From NCBI GenBank assembly GCA_033795365.1, contig JARYGU010000012.1:1-64000 (forward strand): DNA of 64,000 nucleotides. Direction: 5' to 3'. A program made the translations under genes and the position numbers. Each line of letters starts with the position of its first letter. Within the stretch, counting starts at the first letter, position 1. The notes under the pieces are model-generated. The model searched no databases. It was not told the DNA's origin and saw nothing but the letters and a program-made list of their open reading frames with translations. This DNA is from JARYGU01 sp033795365 (GTDB taxonomy: Bacteria > Pseudomonadota > Alphaproteobacteria > Rhizobiales > Rhizobiaceae). Below, in pieces: positions 49,650 through 58,332 of this stretch.

Positions 49650-50312
49650 TGCAACTTCTCCTTTGCCGCGCAAAACTCCTTCGCCAGTGCGGTCGGACGT
49701 GATGCGACCCGTGTCGTGTCGTGCAACACCATGTCTATCGTCCGAACGCTGACCGCTCTGAAGCGCGCTCAAGGCACCTTGCTGAGACGGGCAACGGACC
49801 CTTGGGAAAGCCACCTTGGCGGCATAATGAATACGCTCGTTCCCGAGCCCGAGATACCTAGCCATCAGGGTCCAGATGCCCAGAAAGTCGACCCGGATCT
49901 GGATGTCGTGACCATGGCCGTGAAGGTGCCGGAGACAATTGCACATCTGCACTACTGGTCGGTGCAGCTCACGCGAAATGCGGAGAAGGAGGAAGTCCTT
50001 GACGCATTCCGCGCGTCGTCCCGGATAGCTCTAGTACGAACGGCCGACGGCCTCACCGCTATCAACACGATCAAGGAACTGATGGCTGACCTCGATAGGC
50101 CGTTCGGCAACCTATATGAAGTCGCGCTATGGGAGGACATGCTGCGCACCGAGCGGGATGAGCTCTTCTACGCCTACATGGTGGACAATCAAGCGATCGT
50201 TATTCCTGATACGATCGACGCCATTCGCGCATTGTCTGGCCTGACACAGAATGCCGAGTTTTCCATTGCACGGACCAACACCGCCCTCGGCGTCACGCAA
50301 CGGTTCTATTAA
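49650..50312 (+). pseudogene. C-terminal fragment of type II (archaeal-type) GAPDH
   Basis: The frame reads FAAQNSFASAVGRDATRVV and SCNTMSIVRTLTALKRA, then RRATDPWESHLGGIMNTLV to TNTALGVTQRFY. This is the catalytic Cys region (SCNT) and C-terminal two thirds of a type II glyceraldehyde-3-phosphate dehydrogenase. The NAD-binding N-terminal part of about 120-140 residues is absent, with a stop in frame at 49623. The GTG at 49716 is not a plausible native start. The fragment is probably inactive, left by a deletion next to the repressor. Confidence 0.8.
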
Positions 50313-50343
50313 CCCGCAAGCGAGTGCCGCCCAAAAGCGGCAC

Positions 50344-50793
50344 TCATTCGGAAATGCCCGCGACTGCGCCTTTGCGCGGCCTAATCGACACATCCTCGTC
50401 CTCCTCATCGGTCTCCAGGCGCGTGAGAATTGGACAGTGAGGGCGATGGTCGCCACGGCAGGCGTTGACCAACATCTTCAGTGTTTGTGCCATTTCCTGC
50501 AAGGCTTGGATCTTTCTCTCAAGTTCCGCGATATGACCCTCGGCCAACCGCTTGACCTCCGCACTCTGGCGCGACTCGTCCCGCCACAGTTCCAGAAGTC
50601 CGTTGATCTCAGCGACGGAGAAGCCAAGGTCGCGTGCGCGACGGATGAAACGCAGCATATGCACGTCTGTATCTGAGTAGTCCCGATAGCCGGACCCTGT
50701 ACGATCTGCCCGTGGTATCAAGCCGGTCTGCTCGTAGTAGCGGATCATCTTGGCCGAAACGCCGGATGCTCTGGATGCTTGTCCAATGTTCAT
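50344..50793 (-). CDS. cueR: CueR-like MerR-family copper regulator
   Basis: This 149-aa MerR protein (MNIGQASRASGVSAKMIRYYEQTGLI) has the HTH, a long dimerisation helix and the CueR-type metal loop with two Cys (ACRGDHRPHCPIL). It activates copper promoters by untwisting 19-bp spacers; two such promoters lie at 53393 and 53449. It follows copA by 54 bp on the same strand, so it is probably induced with copA. Confidence 0.93.
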   Translation of the reverse strand: MNIGQASRASGVSAKMIRYYEQTGLIPRADRTGSGYRDYSDTDVHMLRFIRRARDLGFSVAEINGLLELWRDESRQSAEVKRLAEGHIAELERKIQALQEMAQTLKMLVNACRGDHRPHCPILTRLETDEEDEDVSIRPRKGAVAGISE

Positions 50794-50847
50794 GAGCGAT
50801 TTCCCTTCGTAGTGGACGCCGTCCTTGGCAGGCGGCGTCACCCTTCA

Positions 50848-53352
50848 TTAATGAGCAGCCCGAAAGCGACGAAGCCGCAGGGCATTGCCCAGCACGAACA
50901 CACTCGACAAGGCCATCGCGCCCGCCGCGAACACGGGCGAGAGAAGGATACCGAATCCGGGGAAAAGCGCGCCCGCCGCCACAGGGATGAGCGCCGTATT
51001 GTAAGCGAATGCCCAGAATAGGTTCTGTCGAATGTTGCCGATGGTCGCCTTCGACAACGCTATCGCGTTGGGCACGCCTTGCAGGCTGCCTGACATCAGC
51101 ACGACGTCGGCGGCTTCGATTGCTATGTCCGTGCCCGTCCCAATGGCGAGACCTACATCCGCCTCCGCCAAGGCCGGGGCGTCGTTGATTCCGTCGCCGA
51201 CGAAGGCCACCTTGCCATATTGTTCCTTGAGACGGCGAACCGCATCAACCTTGCCGTCCGGCAACACCTCCGCCGCCACGTCATCGATCCCGAGTTGAGC
51301 GGCGATGGCCTTGGCGGTGCGCATGTTGTCCCCGGTGATCATCGCAACCTTCAGCCCAAGATCGTGCAACGCCTTGATTGCGGCGGGCGTGGTTTCCTTG
51401 ATCGGGTCGGCCACTGCGATGATCGCCGCGATCTTTCCCTCTATCGCAGCATAGAGCGGCGACTTGCCCTCGTTACCGAGACGTTCGGCCGTCTCGCTAA
51501 ACTGCGCAACGTCATGACCGAGGTCGAGCATGTATCGATCAGCGCCGATTTCGACGCGCCGACCCTCGACCAAAGCTTTCACACCGAAGCCTGTTACCGA
51601 TTCAAAGTCAGACACCGCCGGCATCCGAACGCCTTCCGCAGCGGCCGCATCCACGATCGCCCGCGCGATTGGATGTTCCGATTTCGCCTCGACAGCAGCC
51701 ACCGTACCCAGAACCTCGGGTCGGTCGAAGCCTGCGGCAAGTTCCAGATCGGTCAAGGCCGGCTTTCCTTCGGTTAGCGTACCCGTCTTGTCCACGGCGA
51801 CCACACTGGCGTCTTTCAGCAACTGGAGCGCCTCGCCTTTGCGAAAGAGGACCCCCAGCTCCGCACCGCGGCCTGTGCCGACCATAATGGACGTCGGCGT
51901 AGCCAGACCCATGGCGCAGGGGCAGGCGATGATCAGGACGGCGACAGCGTTGACCAGCGCGAAGGTGAGGGCGGGCGACGGCCCGAAATACAGCCAGGAA
52001 GCAAAAGTGAACGCCGCTACCACAAAGACCGCTGGCACAAACCACATGGTTACCTTGTCGACCAGCGCCTGGATGGGAAGTTTGGAACCCTGTGCCTCCT
52101 CCACCATACGGATGATCTGCGACAGAACCGTATCCCCGCCGACCGCCGTCGCCCGGAAAGCGAAGGCGCCCTTCTGGTTGACAGTGCCGCCCACGACCAC
52201 GCTACCGATCGCCTTCGAGACCGGAACAGGTTCTCCGGTGATCATCGACTCATCGACATAGCTGTCACCTTCGACCACTTCACCATCGACGGGAATGCGT
52301 TCGCCGGGGCGAACCTCAACGATGTCGTCGGAAATCACCGAACCGATCGGCAGGTCGACCGTCTTGCCATCCCTGCGAACCCGCGCAGTCTTTGCCTGAA
52401 GGCCGACCAGCCGCTTGATCGCCTCGGACGTGCGCCCTTTGGCACGGGCTTCCAGCAAGCGGCCAAGCAGGATGAGAGTGACTATGACTGCCGCAGCTTC
52501 GAAATAAACGTTGATCGTTCCAGGCGGGAGGAAGCCCGGTGCGAAGGTTGCAACCAAGGAGTAGCCGTAGGCAGCAAGCGAACCGACCGCCACCAATGAA
52601 TTCATGTCGGGCGCCATCCGCCAGAGGGCTGGAAGTCCCTTGTCATAGAAGCGAATGCCCGGAACGAAGAGCACGAGGGTCGTCAGCACGAACTGGATGT
52701 ACCAGCTCCATTGCATGCCGATTGTCGATTCGATCAATGCATGACCGCCTGGGATGACATGGGATCCCATTTCCATGAGAAAGACTGGAGCTGTAAGCGC
52801 CGCAGCCATCGTGAAATCACGGGCCAGCTCGCGCCGCTCCGCTTCCTTTCTCTCCGCTTGCTCGGCATTTGCATCCTCGTGGTCAGGGCCGGCATTTGCA
52901 CGCACCACCTCGGCCTCGTAGCCGGCATCTGCGATGGCGGCGATCAACTCAGCCATGTTGGCGCCGCCGCGCACCGTGGCCCGTTCCGTGGCCAGATTGA
53001 CCGCTGCCTCGGTAACCCCTGAAACAGCTTTCAAGGCGCGCTCGACCCGCCCGACACACGACGCGCATGTCATGCCTTGGATCGACAGCTCTACGAGGCC
53101 GGTCGGCCCTGCGGCCTGGGACGGCACCGAATAGCCAACCTTCTCGATCGCCTCGATCAGAATTGCCTTGTCAACATATGATCTGGTGGTGACATTCGCG
53201 CGTTCCGTAGCCAGATTGACCGATGCGGCCTCGACACCGGGAACAGCCTTCAGGGCTCGTTCGACTCGGCCAACGCACGACGCGCAGGTCATGCCCTCTA
53301 TCGGCAGCGATACAGCTTCAGACATCTCATTGGTGCGGACGGGGGCATTCAT
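50848..53352 (-). CDS. copA: CopA copper-exporting P1B-type ATPase
   Basis: This 834-aa pump has two heavy-metal-binding domains with GMTCASC (Cys23/26 and Cys96/99) and eight membrane helices with CPC in IACPCAMGLATP. It has the phosphorylation motif DKTGTLTEG, the HP motif in KSEHPIARAI and the hinge GDGINDAPALAEADVG. It exports Cu(I) from the cytoplasm. The start MNAPVRTNEM follows GGAAGAGG. The promoter has a CueR site. Confidence 0.96.
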   Translation of the reverse strand: MNAPVRTNEMSEAVSLPIEGMTCASCVGRVERALKAVPGVEAASVNLATERANVTTRSYVDKAILIEAIEKVGYSVPSQAAGPTGLVELSIQGMTCASCVGRVERALKAVSGVTEAAVNLATERATVRGGANMAELIAAIADAGYEAEVVRANAGPDHEDANAEQAERKEAERRELARDFTMAAALTAPVFLMEMGSHVIPGGHALIESTIGMQWSWYIQFVLTTLVLFVPGIRFYDKGLPALWRMAPDMNSLVAVGSLAAYGYSLVATFAPGFLPPGTINVYFEAAAVIVTLILLGRLLEARAKGRTSEAIKRLVGLQAKTARVRRDGKTVDLPIGSVISDDIVEVRPGERIPVDGEVVEGDSYVDESMITGEPVPVSKAIGSVVVGGTVNQKGAFAFRATAVGGDTVLSQIIRMVEEAQGSKLPIQALVDKVTMWFVPAVFVVAAFTFASWLYFGPSPALTFALVNAVAVLIIACPCAMGLATPTSIMVGTGRGAELGVLFRKGEALQLLKDASVVAVDKTGTLTEGKPALTDLELAAGFDRPEVLGTVAAVEAKSEHPIARAIVDAAAAEGVRMPAVSDFESVTGFGVKALVEGRRVEIGADRYMLDLGHDVAQFSETAERLGNEGKSPLYAAIEGKIAAIIAVADPIKETTPAAIKALHDLGLKVAMITGDNMRTAKAIAAQLGIDDVAAEVLPDGKVDAVRRLKEQYGKVAFVGDGINDAPALAEADVGLAIGTGTDIAIEAADVVLMSGSLQGVPNAIALSKATIGNIRQNLFWAFAYNTALIPVAAGALFPGFGILLSPVFAAGAMALSSVFVLGNALRLRRFRAAH

Positions 53353-53392
53353 CGCCTCTTCCTTTCTTATTCGAAGAATCAAATTCTGGAGG

Positions 53393-53423
53393 AGGATCAG
53401 GCTTCCAACGATAGGAAGGTCAA
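53393..53423 (-). promoter_or_regulatory. CueR-type promoter of copA
   Basis: On the minus strand TTGACC (53423-53418) and GATCCT (53398-53393) are separated by exactly 19 bp. The spacer carries the dyad ACCTTCC/GGAAG, as in the E. coli copA promoter. The start of copA is 41 bp downstream. Confidence 0.85.
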
Positions 53424-53448
53424 TAGAAAAAATCCTAGCATGTGCCCC

Positions 53449-53479
53449 TTGACCTTACCATCGTTGGAAGGACCATCTT
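53449..53479 (+). promoter_or_regulatory. CueR-type promoter of copZ-like gene
   Basis: TTGACC (53449-53454) and CATCTT (53474-53479) have a 19-bp spacer with the dyad ACCTTACC/GGAAGG. The -10 is weak, as is common for MerR-activated promoters. It reads toward the copZ-like gene and the second DUF305 gene. Confidence 0.82.
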
Positions 53480-53513
53480 GTTCAGCATGAGAGCCGAACA
53501 AAGGAGATTTCTC

Positions 53514-53708
53514 ATGCTGCTCAAGATCGAAAACATGACCTGCGGGGGCTGCGCAAGGTCGGTGACAAAGGCGATCCAGTCCGTCGACCCGAACGCTACG
53601 GTCAAGCCGGACCCCGCCGCTCGCACGGTCAAGGTCGAGACGGCGGCAACCGTCGCCGATATCGAGCGCGTTCTGGAAGAAGCCGGCTATCCTGCGGTCG
53701 CAACCTGA
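53514..53708 (+). CDS. copZ: CopZ-like copper chaperone (HMA domain)
   Basis: This 64-aa single HMA domain has NMTCGGCARSVTKAIQSVD, with the CxxC copper site, then KVETAATVADIERVLEEAGY. It carries Cu(I) to CopA. ATG follows AAGGAG. A CueR-type promoter lies 35 bp upstream. Confidence 0.92.
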   Translation: MLLKIENMTCGGCARSVTKAIQSVDPNATVKPDPAARTVKVETAATVADIERVLEEAGYPAVAT

Positions 53709-53721
53709 TGAGGATGAAACG

Positions 53722-54129
53722 ATGAACAGGCTAACCCCGATTTTCATAGGTGGCGCAATCGCCATCAGCGTGGGCCTGGCACTCGCTCAAACCCAGATGG
53801 AAAACAATGGCGCTATGCAGGGGCACAATATGCCCGGCATGAACATGCAGGGCATGGACATGTCCGCCGCGGACGAACCCTCGACCAAGGCTTACATGGC
53901 CGTCATGGAAAGCATGCAGAAGAACATGCTGATGGACTATTCAGGCGATGCCGATGTCGACTTCATGCGCGGCATGGTTCCCCATCATCAGGGCGCTATC
54001 GACATGGCAAAGGTCGTTCTCGAGTACGGTCGCGCCCCTGAGGTCCGCAAGCTCGCAGAAGACGTGATCAAAGCCCAGGAAGGCGAGATCGCCATGATGA
54101 AGAAGTGGCTCGCCGATCGTGGCAAATAA
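53722..54129 (+). CDS. Secreted Met-rich DUF305 protein
   Basis: This 135-aa protein has a signal peptide (IFIGGAIAISVGLALAQ) and a Met-rich stretch (MQGHNMPGMNMQGMDM) of the kind that binds Cu(I) or Ag(I). A DUF305 domain follows with GMVPHHQGAIDMAKVVL. It is probably a periplasmic copper-binding protein. It is 13 bp after copZ and cotranscribed with it. Confidence 0.9.
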   Translation: MNRLTPIFIGGAIAISVGLALAQTQMENNGAMQGHNMPGMNMQGMDMSAADEPSTKAYMAVMESMQKNMLMDYSGDADVDFMRGMVPHHQGAIDMAKVVLEYGRAPEVRKLAEDVIKAQEGEIAMMKKWLADRGK

Positions 54130-54133
54130 CGCC

Positions 54134-54162
54134 GGTCGGGCGGCTTCTTGAGCCGCCCGACC
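54134..54162 (+). terminator. Strong hairpin after the DUF305 gene
   Basis: GGTCGGGCGGC (54134-54144) pairs perfectly with GCCGCCCGACC (54152-54162). There is no T tract, so the hairpin may act as a weak or bidirectional terminator between copZ-DUF305 and the convergent LysR gene. Confidence 0.6.
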
Positions 54163-54199
54163 AATCCCTGCATCTTACACAGGCTCAGGAGAGGGCGCG

Positions 54200-55132
54200 C
54201 TATTGCGCGTTTGACCCTGTCGAGCCCGGAGACCACGACGTTGCCATAGAACGCGCCATGCTAAGCAACCTTCGGAAGGCCGGGTTGTCATTACGTGGAG
54301 ACCATACGGCGCTAAATGGCAAGATTTCCCCGAGAATCGCCCGATAGCACACGCCGGGGAACTGAGCCGCAGTCATCGCCTCGCTAACGACCGTCAATCC
54401 GCGGCCCAGAGCCACGAGTGGGAGCAGGTTCTCTCGTCCGACAAAATGGACGGTGATCTCAGGGTGCTGACCCAGACCAGCCAAGCGCTGAACCAGGTAG
54501 TCGTGAATTTCTTGGCCGGGGGCCACGTCGTTCACGACGAAAGTTTCGTCAACAAGGTCGGTCCAATCGACCTCGTCGCGCCCGGCTAACGAATGATCTT
54601 CCGGTAGAACCGCAAAGACGCGCTCAGACCAAAAATACGAGGTGTCGCAATCAGACCAGAGGCGGGTGCCGGTAAGGAAGGCGACGTCAAGAGAAAACTG
54701 GCGGATCGCCGCCACATGCTCTGAATGATTGCCATCGATGAGTTCAACCTGAACCCTCGGATGCGCGCGATGATATGCACGCAATAGTTCTGCAAGAAAC
54801 CCCGAGGCAATCGATGAGAATATTCCGATCCTCACGAAGCCGTCTTCAGAACGCCCTATGGCAGCAATATCTTCGGCTCCGTCGTCGACGTTTCTGAGAA
54901 TTTGTCTTGCCCGCCCAAGGAACCGTTGCCCTGCATGGGTCAGCGAAATCCCCCAGGTGTGCCGGTGAAACAGCGAGGCGCCGATTTGATCCTCAAGGTC
55001 AGCAATACATCGACTGACCGCTGATTGCGATAGCCCGATGGCCGCCCCGGCTTTGCGGAAGCTGCCATGCTCGGCCACGACCACGAAGGTGTTAAGGTGA
55101 CGCAGCTCTATTGCAGGTGGTCGCCTAGCCAT
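54200..55132 (-). CDS. LysR-family transcriptional regulator
   Basis: This 310-aa protein has an N-terminal winged HTH (IELRHLNTFVVVAEHGSFRKAGAAIGLSQSAVSRCI) and a C-terminal ligand-binding domain (VRIGIFSSIASGFLAELL, VAFLTGTRLW, GLTVVSEAMTA). LysR genes often follow trbI-DUF2274 in these ICEs, so this may be the original neighbour displaced by the copper genes. Targets and ligand are unknown. Confidence 0.92.
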   Translation of the reverse strand: MARRPPAIELRHLNTFVVVAEHGSFRKAGAAIGLSQSAVSRCIADLEDQIGASLFHRHTWGISLTHAGQRFLGRARQILRNVDDGAEDIAAIGRSEDGFVRIGIFSSIASGFLAELLRAYHRAHPRVQVELIDGNHSEHVAAIRQFSLDVAFLTGTRLWSDCDTSYFWSERVFAVLPEDHSLAGRDEVDWTDLVDETFVVNDVAPGQEIHDYLVQRLAGLGQHPEITVHFVGRENLLPLVALGRGLTVVSEAMTAAQFPGVCYRAILGEILPFSAVWSPRNDNPAFRRLLSMARSMATSWSPGSTGSNAQ

Positions 55133-55168
55133 GACAGCAGCCTCCTACGAGGCGCTAGGCCGTTAAAT

Positions 55169-55627
55169 TCAGGAGATGCCAAATCCAACGGCTCGCGCCA
55201 CTGTTCGGGTCCAAGCTGTCCGATACCCGCGTCGATCACCCTCGCCCCTCGTTCGCTCGTATCCGTGCAGCGACGAGCCGCGCAGCGAGTAACGGGTTTC
55301 GGATCTGGCATGTCGCGATTCGAAGTGCCGTTGGTCATGCTTCGCTCTCGCTACCTGAAGCTGATCCATTGGAGGCCAGCGGCTGTCTTGGTCGGCACGC
55401 CTTTCGTGATGATTATGTCCATATGCGCCATGCTTCCGATGCATAAAGATATGGAGTACCGGACAACTCAAAATGAGAAGCCAAGGCAACCAGCCCAGAG
55501 TGTGAGCACGACGCTCCGTGATCAGGTAAAAGGCGGCGATAGCGCGAAAGCCGTAGAGGGCGGCGCTGCTCGCTGTAAGCTTTGAACGGCGAGCGTTACC
55601 GCGTTTGCCTATCTGAGTTCTGGTCAT
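55169..55627 (-). CDS. DUF2933 small membrane protein
   Basis: The N-terminal half (YGFRAIAAFYLITERRAHTLGWLPWLLIL and a His-rich MHRKHGAYGHNHHERR) is a DUF2933 domain with one or two hydrophobic helices, common in metal resistance clusters. The last 60 residues of the 152-aa frame are Arg-rich and less protein-like, so the real gene may be frameshifted after about residue 90. Its ATG overlaps the upstream gene's stop. Confidence 0.6.
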   Translation of the reverse strand: MTRTQIGKRGNARRSKLTASSAALYGFRAIAAFYLITERRAHTLGWLPWLLILSCPVLHIFMHRKHGAYGHNHHERRADQDSRWPPMDQLQVARAKHDQRHFESRHARSETRYSLRGSSLHGYERTRGEGDRRGYRTAWTRTVARAVGFGIS

Positions 55628-55899
55628 ATTGCTCCTCCAGTATCGCGCGTGGGCTCGGTAGGTGCATGGTTTGCGCCACCGCCCGTAAGCCGACCGCGAG
55701 GCAACTGTTGTTGAGATAGCAATGCCCGTCTGGCGGAGTCTTTAATCTCGATTAAGGTGTCGGGAACGACGAGGCTACCCTGCGCGGTTCGCCAAAAGGC
55801 CAGCCTGGACGGGTCCGGTTCGACTTCTCGCCCATCAATGTGGAGGGCTTCGGTGGCCAGAGGAGCTACGCCATCACCGCTTTGATCGGGAACGGACAT
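55624..55899 (-). CDS. Unknown small protein coupled to DUF2933
   Basis: This 91-aa frame (MSVPDQSGDGVAPLATEALH) has a protein-like middle (REVEPDPSRLAFWRTAQGSL and VVPDTLIEIKDSARRALL) and overlaps the DUF2933 start by ATGA. I do not recognise it. It begins where a CusA fragment on the other strand also begins, so an inversion or insertion junction may lie at about 55.9 kb. Confidence 0.45.
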   Translation of the reverse strand: MSVPDQSGDGVAPLATEALHIDGREVEPDPSRLAFWRTAQGSLVVPDTLIEIKDSARRALLSQQQLPRGRLTGGGANHAPTEPTRDTGGAI

Positions 55900-56188
55900 G
55901 TCGCTCCCGATCGACACAGTTCGGAGCAAGGTCGAGCTCAGGCGCGGTGCCACCTCGATCAGCACCGAGAACGGCCAGCTTGCGAACTATGTCTGCGTCG
56001 ACGTCAGAGGCCGTGATCTCGGCGGCTATGTCGCCGATGCCCGAAGGGCTGTTGCGGAGCAGGTGACACTGCCGCCCGGCTACACCATCGGGTGGAACGG
56101 CCAGTTCGAATATCTGCAACGTGCCGAAGCACGCATCAAGATCGTCGTGCCGGTTACACTAATCATCATCTTCTAGCTGCTCTATGCA
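55898..56188 (+). pseudogene. Fragment of CusA-type RND metal efflux pump
   Basis: The frame reads LRRGATSISTENGQLANYVC, VDVRGRDLGGYVADARRAV and AEQVTLPPGYTIGWNGQFEY, then VPVTLIIIF, TAG and LLYAW. This is about 95 residues of CusA out of more than 1000. No start site or flanking CusA sequence is present. It is a decayed remnant of a cus operon. Confidence 0.8.
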
Positions 56189-56363
56189 TGGCGCTCCCGA
56201 TGTCCAAGCCTAATTTCATACCTTCAGTGAATAACACAGCATTGGAGTTAAGGAGTTGGGGGGCCAGTACGTCATCTTTAACCTCCATCAACGATTGCTG
56301 TCCAACTCGGGCTCACACTGCCATGCGCAAAAAGAAGTCCGACATCGAAGAAGGAGCACTATC

Positions 56364-56567
56364 ATGTCAGAAGCGCAGGCCACTCTGGAGAAGGACGTTG
56401 TTCGACCCAAGATCGAGCTGCGAGCTTATGAAATCTGGGTGCGTGAGGGTTGTCCGAAAGGTCACGACCTAGAGCACTGGCTGCGCGCCGAAGCCGAGAT
56501 CGTGGGGGAGGGCGCCGAGCCCGAAGCGACGGATGAGGTCGCAGATTCTGCCAAGAAGAAGAAATAA
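56364..56567 (+). CDS. DUF2934 protein
   Basis: This 67-aa protein has the DUF2934 core IELRAYEIWVREGCPKGHDLEHWLRAEAEI and a basic tail KKKK. The start follows AAGGAG. DUF2934 genes are often next to glycogen or stress-response genes, as here. Function unknown. Confidence 0.87.
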   Translation: MSEAQATLEKDVVRPKIELRAYEIWVREGCPKGHDLEHWLRAEAEIVGEGAEPEATDEVADSAKKKK

Positions 56568-56625
56568 TCCGTCGATCGCGCGAGTGACGCCGACAAGCGG
56601 GCTTCCTCACACCGGGAGGGTACTC

Positions 56626-58320
56626 TTGGATTTTCTGGATCGGGCTGTTCAGCGGACGCGCTTTGCGTATTTCTCGATGGAGATCGCGCTTCGCGCCGAG
56701 ATGCATACTTACAGCGGCGGGCTGGGTGTGCTCGCCGGGGACTCGGCGCGCTCGGCGGCTGATCTCGATCTACCAATGGTGTTCGTTACGCTCGTGAGCC
56801 GCCAGGGTTATGCGCGGCAGGAGATCGACAACAGTCATGCGCAGGTCAGCCATGCTGATCCGTGGTCGCCCCAAGACTTTGCGACCGCCTTGCCGCAGAT
56901 GGTAGCTGTGTCAATCGAGGGACGTGCGGTGTGGGTGCGCCCCTGGCTCTATGCGCTGGAATGCCAGCTGGGGCATGTCATCCCGGTGCTGCTGCTCGAC
57001 ACGGATCTCGCGGAGAACGCCGTGGAGGATCGCCGGATCACCGATGCGCTTTATGGTGGGGACCAGGCCTATCGGCTGAAGCAGGAGATCGTGCTCGGCG
57101 TCGGCGGCCAGAGCGTGCTGCGTGCGCTCGGCTTCCGCATCGAGAAATATCACCTCAACGAAGGCCATGCAGCGCTGCTAACCCTGCCCCTTCTAAAAGG
57201 AACGCGGCGGCCAGACGGCGTTCACGCGTCCGATCCGATCGACAGCTACGACGTCTCGGCGGTTCGCGAGCGCTGCGTGTTCACGACGCACACGCCTGTG
57301 GAAGCCGGGTTCGACAAATTCGACTATGACCTCGTTGAGCGCGTGCTCGGCGACTACATTGAACGCGATATCCTGGCGCACCTCGCCGGCGCCGATCAGC
57401 TCAATATGACGCATCTGGCGCTGAATCTCAGCGGCTATGTCAACGGTGTCGCCCGCCGGCACGCGGAGACGACGCGCAAACTCTTCCCAGGCTATACGAT
57501 CGCCTCGATCACCAATGGCGTTCATGTCCATCGATGGACGCATGGCGCCATTGCCAGACTGTTCGAGCAGCAATTCTCAAACTGGGCGCACGAGCCCGAG
57601 GTCCTCGCCTTCGCCGATCAGATCGGCGACAACGCCTTGTGGTCGGCACACGGGGACGCAAAGCATGATCTGCTGGCACGGATCGCGCAGGCGACGGGGA
57701 GGCAATTGCGTCCCGACCTGCCGCTGATCGGATATGCGCGGCGCATGACCGCCTATAAGCGGCCCGAGCTCATCTTCTCCGACATGGAGCGCTTGCGCGA
57801 GATCGCGAACGCTCAACCTTTCCAGATCGTCCTGGCCGGCCTTGCGCATCCGAACGATGGCGGCGGGCAGGAAGCGATACGCGCGCTGGGGGCGCATATC
57901 GATGCACTTGAAGGCACGATCCCGGCGGTATTCATGCCTGGGTACAATCTCGACGTTGCCGCCGCGTTGGTCGCCGGTTGCGATGTCTGGTTGAACACGC
58001 CGCTGCCGCCGCTCGAAGCATCCGGCACGAGCGGCATGAAGGCCGCCCTCAACGGCGCGCTCAACCTGAGCGTCCTCGATGGTTGGTGGATCGAGGGCTG
58101 TGTCGAGAGTGTGACGGGCTGGTCGATCCCCAGCAATGGTGCCGAGGCGAGCGATGCGGGAGCGCTCTATGACAAGCTGCGGGCTGTGGTGCTTCCCCTC
58201 TATCACGGTGACCGGGGACGCTGGATCTGGATGATGAAGCAAGCCATCAGCAAGATCGGGTCGTCCTTCAATTCTCATCGGATGATGCGCCGCTACGTCA
58301 CCGAAGCCTATTTGCGTTGA
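56626..58320 (+). CDS. glgP: Alpha-glucan (glycogen) phosphorylase
   Basis: This GT35 enzyme frees glucose-1-phosphate from alpha-glucan. FAYFSMEIALRAEMHTYSGGLG opens it, HLNEGHAAL and TTHTPVEAGFDKF follow, and the PLP lysine is in SGTSGMKAALNGALNLSVLDG. A TTG at 56626 after GGGAGG gives 564 aa. An ATG at 56533 would start within the DUF2934 gene and is less likely. It is shorter than E. coli GlgP (about 815 aa) and belongs to the short form. It heads an operon with the CBS and dehydrogenase genes. Confidence 0.9.
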   Translation: MDFLDRAVQRTRFAYFSMEIALRAEMHTYSGGLGVLAGDSARSAADLDLPMVFVTLVSRQGYARQEIDNSHAQVSHADPWSPQDFATALPQMVAVSIEGRAVWVRPWLYALECQLGHVIPVLLLDTDLAENAVEDRRITDALYGGDQAYRLKQEIVLGVGGQSVLRALGFRIEKYHLNEGHAALLTLPLLKGTRRPDGVHASDPIDSYDVSAVRERCVFTTHTPVEAGFDKFDYDLVERVLGDYIERDILAHLAGADQLNMTHLALNLSGYVNGVARRHAETTRKLFPGYTIASITNGVHVHRWTHGAIARLFEQQFSNWAHEPEVLAFADQIGDNALWSAHGDAKHDLLARIAQATGRQLRPDLPLIGYARRMTAYKRPELIFSDMERLREIANAQPFQIVLAGLAHPNDGGGQEAIRALGAHIDALEGTIPAVFMPGYNLDVAAALVAGCDVWLNTPLPPLEASGTSGMKAALNGALNLSVLDGWWIEGCVESVTGWSIPSNGAEASDAGALYDKLRAVVLPLYHGDRGRWIWMMKQAISKIGSSFNSHRMMRRYVTEAYLR

Positions 58321-58332
58321 CGAGGGACGAGG

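Noticed and set aside
49716..50312. Calling the GAPDH fragment a complete gene from the GTG at 49716
   Set aside because: Homology-like sequence continues upstream of that GTG and the NAD-binding domain is missing, so it is a truncated gene.
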